Source of the DNA: Gordoniibacillus kamchatkensis
GTDB lineage: Bacteria > Bacillota > Bacilli > Paenibacillales > NBRC-103111
Assembly: GCF_000829455.1 (NCBI RefSeq)
Contig: NZ_JXAK01000035.1
Span: forward strand, 1-64,000
Direction of reading: 5' to 3'
Length of the DNA stretch: 64,000 nt
This document shows, in pieces, positions 57,981-64,000 of this stretch (positions are counted from its first letter, which is position 1; each line of letters opens with the position of its first letter). The notes beneath the pieces were generated by a model. The model was not told the DNA's origin. It did not search any database and saw only the letters and a list, made by a program, of their open reading frames with translations. Both the position numbers and the translations under genes were made by a program.

Positions 57981-58635
57981 ACCCGTCTCCACATTACAGT
58001 TGCATCCGGTGTACCAACCAATTGTCGACCGCCAGCTATCGGTTGTTGGCTACGAGTCCTTTATCCGGGGTACAGATGCGACTCGGGTATTAGCTGACTT
58101 TGTCTCTCCTTCCTTACATCGGCTGGATCGGATTGTGGCGATGGACACGTTATGCAAGCAGCTGGCGTTGGAAAAGTACACGGGTTCTGCTCCCTTATTT
58201 CTAAATTCACATCCGTACTCTTGCGATCCGTTCCCGCAGCCGCTCTCGCTTCCGAAGCAGCATGGTTTGGTCATAGAACTAACCGAGCATGCGCTGGTGT
58301 ATGAAGAACAACGTTTGTTGAAAAATGTCGAATGGTTGTCGGCCAGAGGGGTTCGCTTTGCCATAGACGATTTCGGCTATGGCTTTCTTTCTTTGCCGTT
58401 CATCATGCGGCTCCAGCCGCAATATATCAAGCTGGCCAAGGAAGTCGTCCAATCCTGCTCGGATGAGCGATCTCAGGACGTATTGAAAAGGATTTTACAG
58501 CCGTTCCGTGACATGGGTATCCAGATCATTGCCGAAGGTATCGAGTCGGAAGCACAATTTGAGAGTTTGCATTTGGTTGTTGATGCTTTCCAGGGGTATT
58601 GGATATCTAAACCCAAAATCCTGCTTGGAGCATAA
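57967..58635 (+). CDS. Compact EAL domain protein with complete catalytic set
   Basis: 222 residues, a bare EAL domain and nothing else. Present: E in VVGYESF (EAL replaced by ESF), N in LFLNSHP, E in VIELTE, DD in FAIDDFGYGFLSL, K in YIKLAKE, E in IIAEGIES and Q in DAFQGYWI. It could therefore hydrolyse c-di-GMP or act as a receptor. Its start lies within the end of the degenerate gene 57303, so the active-looking and inactive forms are made together. A GC-rich hairpin (58639-58672) follows the stop. Confidence 0.82.
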   Translation: MEPNKPVSTLQLHPVYQPIVDRQLSVVGYESFIRGTDATRVLADFVSPSLHRLDRIVAMDTLCKQLALEKYTGSAPLFLNSHPYSCDPFPQPLSLPKQHGLVIELTEHALVYEEQRLLKNVEWLSARGVRFAIDDFGYGFLSLPFIMRLQPQYIKLAKEVVQSCSDERSQDVLKRILQPFRDMGIQIIAEGIESEAQFESLHLVVDAFQGYWISKPKILLGA

Positions 58636-58708
58636 AGAAGCGCGGCGCGTTTAATGGATCATGCGCCGCGCATTACAAGTTGTGGATTTTAAGTGAGGGG
58701 TTCCGACA

Positions 58709-59383
58709 ATGCACATAACTGAAAAGCAAAAATGGAGCGAGTTTGGTGTTCAAGTGGAGTTTGCGCCGGTTGTTAATCGGGATTTTCAGCCTATCGCCTA
58801 TGAAGCCATTATGCAGTTTGATGCTTCCTATCAGGAGCGGTTTTCGTACCTTGCTTCAGATCGGCATAATGTTCAGACCAATCTGGATTTTTACTATACA
58901 AAGTTGTCCGTCGAGACTTACAAGGGAACGGTTCCGCTGATCTTGAATTCTCGGCCAGAAGTAACCGCTCCTTACCTCAACTCGTTGTCGTACCCGAATA
59001 GTAAGATTATCTTGGCAGTTGAATATTCTCAGATGCTGTCTTATGGAAGGATGCAGCATCAGTCAGATCGGCCATCTAGAAATGGGATTCAAATTGTACT
59101 TTCGGGTTTTGTTCAATGCTTTATTTCTTTGCCGATCTTGATCGATATTCGACCAAAGTTTATTAAGTTGGCTTGGGATGTGATTCAGTCCTGCGCAGAC
59201 GATGACACAATGAATGGTTTAGTCAATCTGTTGAAGCCGCTTAAAGAGTCAGGAACTTTGGTTATTGTTGACGGTATCGAGAATCGAGATCGGTTTGAGC
59301 GCGTAGAATTGGTTGCCGATGCCTTTCAGGGGTTCTGGTTTTCGCAGCATGGGCGGCAACAATCTATGCACAACAAAGCATAA
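58709..59383 (+). CDS. Degenerate EAL-like protein 3
   Basis: 224 residues. FAPVVNRDFQPIAYEAIMQF, TVPLILNSRP, IDIRPKFIKLAWDVIQSCADD, VIVDGIENRDRF and VADAFQGFWFS keep the EAL order, including N, K and Q positions. DDFG has become LSGF, and AEG is VDG, so catalysis is unlikely. It is the degenerate copy most similar to the intact 57967 protein. GTGAGGGG precedes the ATG. Confidence 0.7.
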   Translation: MHITEKQKWSEFGVQVEFAPVVNRDFQPIAYEAIMQFDASYQERFSYLASDRHNVQTNLDFYYTKLSVETYKGTVPLILNSRPEVTAPYLNSLSYPNSKIILAVEYSQMLSYGRMQHQSDRPSRNGIQIVLSGFVQCFISLPILIDIRPKFIKLAWDVIQSCADDDTMNGLVNLLKPLKESGTLVIVDGIENRDRFERVELVADAFQGFWFSQHGRQQSMHNKA

Positions 59384-59402
59384 AAAAGTAACATTCCGTT
59401 GA

Positions 59403-59430
59403 AGGTGCCGATAAAACGGCACTCTTTATT
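59403..59430 (+). terminator. Intrinsic terminator
   Basis: GGTGCCG/CGGCAC stem, then TCTTTATTTT. Confidence 0.65.
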
Positions 59431-59469
59431 TTGGCGAGACGTTTTTGTACTGCTTCTTGTTTTACTGGA

Positions 59470-59556
59470 AAAAAGTTTTCTCGTACACCGGATACTCATT
59501 TCTCTACAGGCAGTATGCAACGGAGCTTAAATACAGCTTGTATGGATGCGGTATTG
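59470..59556 (+). repeat. Repeated leader, copy 3
   Basis: Nearly identical (about nine tenths) to copy 4 at 60114: ATACTCATTTCTCTACAGGC, GGAGCTTAAATACAGCTTG and TATGGATGCGGTATTG are shared. The closing GGATGCGGTAT word is also the 5' arm of leader copies 1 and 2. It ends 65 bases before the 59622 gene. Confidence 0.7.
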
Positions 59557-59621
59557 TCTCCGGGGTACATATTTTTCTAACCATACTGCTTCCAAAATGA
59601 AGATGTTGAGGAGGAGTTTTT

Positions 59622-60032
59622 GTGAACGTTCCGTCCCCTGAAATTAACAAGCATGTGGAGATGGCAGGATTGAGTCCGCTTGAACTTGCAAAGCTTAGGG
59701 CTGTGACGGCTGTTTACGCGCGTATGCTCATTATGTTTTATGAATATTCCCTTGAGAAGTATCTCATGACGAAGGAATGTCGCACAATCGAGGATTGTTC
59801 CTCGGCAATTGAGGGGTTCAGTAATTCAAGAGAGAGCAAGGATCGAATCTTCACTGAAGTTCAGTCCAGGTTATTTAATTTTATTGAATTAGAGAGGGTA
59901 TGTGGTAACGTCGGCCAAGCAACATCTATTCAAGAGGTTCAAGCCTTTATGAAGAAATTTGAAGCAAATGAGCACCGCCTGAGAAGAAGAGTAAAAGTGT
60001 GGCTCGACAGGAGTTTATATAGAACCAAGTAA
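59622..60032 (+). CDS. Hypothetical helical protein between EAL-like genes
   Basis: 136 residues, soluble and helical (GLSPLELAKLRAVTAVYARMLIMFYEYSLEKYLM), with a basic C terminus (EHRLRRRVKVWLDRSLYR). Not EAL-like and not recognised. GTG start behind GAGGAGGAG. It is preceded by leader copy 3 and followed by a terminator and leader copy 4, so it belongs to the same control group as the EAL-like genes. Confidence 0.6.
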   Translation: MNVPSPEINKHVEMAGLSPLELAKLRAVTAVYARMLIMFYEYSLEKYLMTKECRTIEDCSSAIEGFSNSRESKDRIFTEVQSRLFNFIELERVCGNVGQATSIQEVQAFMKKFEANEHRLRRRVKVWLDRSLYRTK

Positions 60033-60058
60033 GTGAAACGCGACGAATGTTCACAAAT

Positions 60059-60109
60059 CGGCAGTACAGACCTCACTACTCGAGTTTTGACTGCTGCTTC
60101 TTTTTTTTT
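60059..60109 (+). terminator. Intrinsic terminator, repeated family member 4
   Basis: CGGCAGT-ACAGAC-CTC and GAG-TTTTG-ACTGCTG arms, then CTTC and ten T. Confidence 0.75.
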
Positions 60110-60113
60110 CTGA

Positions 60114-60201
60114 AAAAAGTTTTACCCGTATACCGCATACTCATTTCTCTACAGGCAGTATGGTGCGGAGCTTAAATACAGCTTGTATGGATGCGGTATT
60201 G
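60114..60201 (+). repeat. Repeated leader, copy 4
   Basis: Second copy of the 59470 unit. Here ATACCGCAT at the 5' side is the exact complement of ATGCGGTAT at the 3' end, so the whole unit can fold as one stem around an inner AGCTTAAATACAGCT hairpin. It ends 73 bases before the EAL-like gene 60275. Confidence 0.7.
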
Positions 60202-60274
60202 CTGTTCTGATCCCCCAGTGGGTACATTCAGTTGGCTAACCAAGTCCCATTTCAATTCAAGGAGGAGTTTTTCA

Positions 60275-60970
60275 ATGAATGATCGACCTTCCAGAGAAGC
60301 GGAAACAGTAGGAGTATACCTACCGATTGTCGACCGCGAGTTCAACATTATCGCGTTTGAAGCAGCGGTAAAGCATGTAGAGACTGGCGCAGAACATGGA
60401 GATTTCGATTTGAGCGGCTTTCAAGACAACGAGGTAACGGATATCTGGGACTATTACTACCAGTACCAGGCCATCTCAAGCTACAAAGGGACTGTTCCCC
60501 TGCTCGTTCGTGCCGATGGTCGAGAAGCTTGCCCTGAGATTCTACCCTCTGCGACCGAGAATAATGCAAATATCATTTTTCTCTTAAAGAAGAGAAACAT
60601 CGATTACGACTATTTAGACCTTCTTCAACTCAATCCGTCGTTCGCTTTGGAAGAGAATAGCGAAGGAGTCCTTGCTTGGCCTTTCTCGAGCAATTGGACG
60701 ATTCCTGCATTCATCAAGACCTTTCCTTCGTTTATTAAGCTTAGGAGCGGGGATGGAGACCGCCCATTTATTCGTACTGAATGTATTGAGGGTGGCGACG
60801 AAAGTTTTGTCGACCTGATCTTATCTCCCTTTAAGAAGCTTGGTGTCAAGTTCATTGTATCCGGGGTTAACTGCAAAAAAGATTTCGATTTAATGAAGTA
60901 CGCCGGGGACGGCTTTATGGGTTCGTGGATCACCGAGCAAGTGAACGGTAACAAATATGAAATTCAATAA
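60275..60970 (+). CDS. Degenerate EAL-like protein 4
   Basis: 231 residues. VYLPIVDREFNIIAFEAAVKHV, SSYKGTVPLLVRADG, NIIFLLKK, FIKTFPSFIKLRSGD and YAGDGFMGSWITEQV follow EAL order. The DDFG position reads LEENSEGVLAWPF, like AENAQGVMSWPF in the 57303 protein, so these two are a sister pair. Catalytic acids are lost. AAGGAGGAG precedes the ATG. Confidence 0.7.
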   Translation: MNDRPSREAETVGVYLPIVDREFNIIAFEAAVKHVETGAEHGDFDLSGFQDNEVTDIWDYYYQYQAISSYKGTVPLLVRADGREACPEILPSATENNANIIFLLKKRNIDYDYLDLLQLNPSFALEENSEGVLAWPFSSNWTIPAFIKTFPSFIKLRSGDGDRPFIRTECIEGGDESFVDLILSPFKKLGVKFIVSGVNCKKDFDLMKYAGDGFMGSWITEQVNGNKYEIQ

Positions 60971-60987
60971 GTAAAGCCAGTCACTCA

Positions 60988-61025
60988 GGGGTTAGCTCTC
61001 TTTGCAGGGAAGCGAGCCCCTTTTT
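60988..61025 (+). terminator. Intrinsic terminator
   Basis: GGGG-TTA-GCTC pairs with GAGCCCC around a 15-base loop, then five T. Confidence 0.65.
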
Positions 61026-61109
61026 ATGCGATATATATCTTCGGTTGAGCCTTTTGGCCTAGTAGGGTATCATTAAAGGATAATGTTACCAAGTACAGCA
61101 GGAGGCTCT

Positions 61110-61715
61110 ATGAACTTTTCATATGATAGAGAAGCGGAACTGAGGGAGAAGTTCAATCAGTTTATCACAAACAAAGTCACAGGGGTAAACGAGGACTATT
61201 ACTCGCGACTATCAGTCGAGGATTTCGAAGAAATTAAGACGACTTTGAAGGACATACACAACATTATCACCTATAAGACCACAATCCGTTTTATTGATTG
61301 GGTTAGCGAGCGCTTCCCTTATGTGAATGAGAACTATCAGGTTTACTTGGATCAGGTATCAGGTACTAAGCCGAGCGACAATGGTTATGATCTCGTCGTT
61401 ACTGGCGGGGTAAACATCATAGCAGAAATCAAATGCAACAAGCCGATCAACAATGGGTATAAATTTGGCTCAGCGCAGAGAAACGGTATCGTTAAGGATA
61501 TTCGTGGCTTACTTGAAGGCAAATCCAAAGTTAAATCAGTTGATCCAAGTACGGCCTATAAATTTCTCGTCATATATGACTTTGGGGACTATACCTTAAA
61601 AGCAGCGCAGCACCTTATCAAAAATATTGAGGCTGATCTGAAAGGTAAAGTTGAGATTTACGATGATAGTACCTTGTTAACCTTGGAGAAGGTATATATC
61701 GTCTTTACTAAATAA
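61110..61715 (+). CDS. PD-(D/E)XK nuclease-like protein
   Basis: 201 residues. The first half is helical; the second has the restriction-endonuclease-like core GYDLVVTGGVNIIAEIKCN (D..ExK, about residues 94-112), followed by GSAQRNGIVKDIRGLL and strands FLVIYDFGDYTL. This is a plausible metal-dependent nuclease. GGAGG precedes ATG 61110; an upstream in-frame ATG at 61083 lacks a site. The next gene starts 19 bases after the stop. Confidence 0.6.
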   Translation: MNFSYDREAELREKFNQFITNKVTGVNEDYYSRLSVEDFEEIKTTLKDIHNIITYKTTIRFIDWVSERFPYVNENYQVYLDQVSGTKPSDNGYDLVVTGGVNIIAEIKCNKPINNGYKFGSAQRNGIVKDIRGLLEGKSKVKSVDPSTAYKFLVIYDFGDYTLKAAQHLIKNIEADLKGKVEIYDDSTLLTLEKVYIVFTK

Positions 61716-61734
61716 ACGAGGTGGGGTGTTAGAA

Positions 61735-62328
61735 ATGAAGTTAGACCTGATGAAGCTATTTGATGGTTACGTCAGAAACTACCATACCTTCAATCTCTCC
61801 GTTCATCATGGCAAGCATTCGTTCACCATGACGGAGATTGAGTATTTTTCAAGACTCGGTTCGATGTTGGGGTATCTTCCCTACACGGAGGACACAGCCG
61901 GCGGCACCAGCAGACCGATGGACTTGTCATGGTGGGGCGAATACGATGGCGAGTATTGGTATGATCTGATCTTGCATTTGGAACGAGAAAACTTGCCAGA
62001 CAAGGATGAGGAGACGTTGGACAAGTTATTTTGTGATCGTGAAATGCGCCCCTTAAATGTCATTGGGATTATGAATGTCCCGAGCAGGGACAGAATCAAA
62101 GAGTTGCTCAGTATCGCAAAAGCCACATGCAAGGTTGACAATGCCTTGCTTGTATTCAGAACATATTCGTCAAGAAAGAAAAAGCCTTACTTTGACGAGG
62201 TGCAGGCTTACTTGCTCAACAAAAGAAAAGTGACCGATACTAAGGCGGCATTCGTGACCGATATTGGTGGTACGCTTTTTATGCATTTCCACCCTATAAA
62301 TAACTCGGATCAGGAAGGAATGGAGTAA
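61735..62328 (+). CDS. Hypothetical protein, possible nuclease fold
   Basis: 197 residues. RPMDLSWWGEYDGEYWYDLILHLERENLP (about residues 62-90) has the D..(strand)..ExE pattern of some PD-(D/E)XK relatives, followed by a Rossmann-like strand (PLNVIGIMNVPSRDRIKELL). Only this resemblance supports a nuclease. GAGGTGGGG precedes the ATG. It is tightly packed between the 61110 and 62330 genes. Confidence 0.5.
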   Translation: MKLDLMKLFDGYVRNYHTFNLSVHHGKHSFTMTEIEYFSRLGSMLGYLPYTEDTAGGTSRPMDLSWWGEYDGEYWYDLILHLERENLPDKDEETLDKLFCDREMRPLNVIGIMNVPSRDRIKELLSIAKATCKVDNALLVFRTYSSRKKKPYFDEVQAYLLNKRKVTDTKAAFVTDIGGTLFMHFHPINNSDQEGME

Positions 62329-62329
62329 T

Positions 62330-62623
62330 ATGACCGACGATTCTGTAAAGCATTATTTACCCGAAGAAGTCCCCGACCATTTGTTCACGCAAAGTCGTTT
62401 GAGCCGTATGGGTCTTGCACCGACCGCAGAGCATGTCGCGTTTGTCGTCTATCCAGAGCAGCGGCAGCAGTTCAAACTGTACGATATCGGAGCGACTAGA
62501 AAGCGGAAACAGCAAAAGGGGTTCTCTCTTGTTCAGAAGGATGCGACAGTTGAGCAGATATTGGCTGAACGCAAACGTGAACTGGAGATCAGAAAAATTC
62601 AGTTAGTGCCTGTTAAGAAATAA
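62330..62623 (+). CDS. Small basic protein of the defence-like cluster
   Basis: 97 residues, starting one base after the previous stop. It opens HYLPEEVPDHLFTQSRLSRMGLAPT, continues with YDIGATRKRKQQKGFSL and ends in a charged helix (ILAERKRELEIRKIQ). This LPE..L.T...L..MGL start is seen in small proteins of unknown role in other Firmicutes; I cannot name a function. Confidence 0.5.
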   Translation: MTDDSVKHYLPEEVPDHLFTQSRLSRMGLAPTAEHVAFVVYPEQRQQFKLYDIGATRKRKQQKGFSLVQKDATVEQILAERKRELEIRKIQLVPVKK

Positions 62624-62756
62624 CTCTTCCGCTACCGATAATTTTCACAGTTAGTTTATCAGAAGCGATTGTTTTGCCTTACGTAAAATAGATGACTGCC
62701 TTTTTAAATACCGCTACTGCCCAGTATTGTAATAAAACCGCAAATGGGAGGTTTCT

Positions 62757-64000
62757 ATGGCGAGTATCAACGAACTTATTGATGCGATAACTCTGGTGTT
62801 GACAGAGGAAAAATCATATGACTTGCCGACCGTTTGCACACGATATGGTTTGGAAAGTGGAGATGAATCTGAGGCGTTTAAGAGTAGACGGGTTTATGTC
62901 CAAAGGAGATTGAAAGGCAAAGATCAGTTATTCCTACTGGACTTAGCTAAGCGAGTGATTAACGACTATGGTTCAAAAGCCAATACACTTGCAAAGTTAG
63001 TTCTTCGCCTTAGTCCAACAGGTGTCTTTACGATCAGCGAGATAACAAGGCGAAATATCATGGATGAACTATACGCCAGAAATAATATCCCTGGGAAGTA
63101 CGATCTAGTTGAGTTTCTCAACAGGATATGGGATCTGGATAGCATGCCCTCAACTGATTCCCGGTTTAAGACCGCATCGGGCGATATATGGCAACATATG
63201 ATCAACAATTATGATTGGGATGAAATTTACTTATACGAGAAGTATTTGGAGTTATTGACCGCAACTGATGAAGTGTTTATTAAGTTTTTGGAACAGGTCG
63301 TACACCCATTGGTGCGACAACAGGCAGAGCAGAACGAGTATATAGAGTTTATCAATAAACACTTAGTGAATGATGGGTATAAATTCTCGTTGGCTGATAA
63401 TATCTCAGGGTTTCCGGTCTATAAAATAGATAAGGTGCTCGATGGGGTAAAAGGCAATGTAAAGAACCTGATATTCGCGGCGGTTGGGCATAAGCCTGAA
63501 ATTGTTATTAGTGATTCGATCAATAACGATATTAAAATCGTGAAGCATGAAGAAAACTGCTTAGTCTATGATCGCCCTATTCCAAACACAGGTTTGTATT
63601 GGGCAGACCTTGTAATGTGGTGGGCAAATATGCACGGTATTCAGGAACCTAATAAGGACGCAGAAATTGCGCTTTACAAAAGGCTATTCAGCTCCTTGGA
63701 TTCTCTGCCGGAGAAATTGATGTTCAAAAGCTATTTTAGATACTTCAAAGAGTTGTTTGATAAAAACTTTCCTGCTTTAGTACCTCAAGTCTACTTGCAT
63801 TATGATCCTTACACAATAAGGCAAAGGGCAGGAAAAGCGTACTTACCTAGGCAACGTATGGACTTTCTCTTGTTATTCTCAAACAAACAGCGAATCGTCC
63901 TTGAAATAGACGGAAAGCAGCATTATTCCGATGGAGATACATCTAGTCCCAAAAAATACGCGGAAATGGTGCAAGCAGACAGGGAGTTAAAACTGAACGG
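62757..64000 (+). CDS. AbiJ-like abortive infection protein (5' part, runs off the window)
   Basis: At least 414 codons without a stop before the window end. GGGAGG precedes ATG 62757. The first 65 residues (SINELIDAITLVLTEEKS, VCTRYGLESGDESEAFKSRRVYVQRRL) match the AbiJ N-terminal domain type found in abortive infection proteins. The last visible part, RMDFLLLFSNKQRIVLEIDGKQHYSDGD, is a nuclease-like core of the PD-(D/E)XK/VSR-like kind. Together these suggest a phage-defence effector that damages nucleic acid. The middle region is helical and unassigned. Confidence 0.75.
   Translation, partial: MASINELIDAITLVLTEEKSYDLPTVCTRYGLESGDESEAFKSRRVYVQRRLKGKDQLFLLDLAKRVINDYGSKANTLAKLVLRLSPTGVFTISEITRRNIMDELYARNNIPGKYDLVEFLNRIWDLDSMPSTDSRFKTASGDIWQHMINNYDWDEIYLYEKYLELLTATDEVFIKFLEQVVHPLVRQQAEQNEYIEFINKHLVNDGYKFSLADNISGFPVYKIDKVLDGVKGNVKNLIFAAVGHKPEIVISDSINNDIKIVKHEENCLVYDRPIPNTGLYWADLVMWWANMHGIQEPNKDAEIALYKRLFSSLDSLPEKLMFKSYFRYFKELFDKNFPALVPQVYLHYDPYTIRQRAGKAYLPRQRMDFLLLFSNKQRIVLEIDGKQHYSDGDTSSPKKYAEMVQADRELKLN

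Noticed and set aside
20546-64000. Classical prophage or conjugative element
   Set aside because: No capsid, portal, terminase, tail, VirB4, coupling protein or relaxase gene is visible. The class of element is left open.
1-64000. CRISPR array
   Set aside because: No run of identical 25-40 bp repeats with unique spacers was seen. The 21-bp array has no spacers and degenerate units.

Overview
The window looks like a chromosome segment of a Paenibacillaceae bacterium (Paenibacillus/Cohnella type). Proteins resemble Firmicutes families, ribosome binding sites are strong GGAGG types with frequent GTG and TTG starts, and a c-di-GMP-I riboswitch stands before an HD-GYP gene. Bases 1 to about 20.6 kb are GC-rich core genome. 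From about 20.6-21 kb to the right edge GC is visibly lower, genes are mostly unrecognised, repeats are common, and nearly everything reads on the + strand. I read this second part as one large accessory or mobile region running off the right edge. No relaxase, VirB4 or phage structural gene is visible.

Core part: tRNA-Ser; riboswitch plus HD-GYP phosphodiesterase; CorA-type Mg transporter; a tRNA-Glu/Lys/Leu cluster; an AraC regulator with an MFS transporter, divergent from a sialic acid lyase (nanA) and a sialidase; a gene remnant with REP-like palindromes; metallophosphoesterase; Gfo/Idh/MocA oxidoreductase; a small CxxC protein; DUF2621; endonuclease IV (nfo); purU; transketolase (tkt); ppnP; DUF2306; and an SNF2 helicase with a SWIM zinc finger.

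Accessory part, left (21-45 kb): mainly a cell-surface module. It has a secreted CuAO/transglutaminase-like protein, two paralogous exported membrane proteins, a giant protein that joins a sortase-anchored protein to a second signal peptide, a class B sortase, two secreted proteins sharing one C-terminal domain (one with GLUG repeats), and an amidoligase/gamma-glutamylcyclotransferase pair. Between them lie a Dam-like methyltransferase, an HNH nuclease, a resolvase-like protein without its catalytic serine, and an eight-unit array of TTTTATAAAA-type sites in exact 21-bp phase upstream of a small gene.

Accessory part, right (45-64 kb): a DUF4238 gene with a 47-codon partner, an alpha/beta hydrolase, a PLD nuclease with a PUA/EVE-like tail, two large lipoprotein genes each preceded by a copy of a 230-bp repeat, a tyrosine recombinase downstream of CTCGTCG repeats, and five small EAL-like proteins (one with all catalytic residues, four degenerate). 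Several of these follow related structured leaders. The right edge is a defence-like cluster: two nuclease-fold proteins, a small basic protein and a truncated AbiJ-like gene.

Five long genes (sialidase, purU, SNF2, CuAO/transglutaminase, giant surface protein) are each broken by a single frame slip. This looks more like consensus error than five separate gene losses, so these genes may be intact in the organism.
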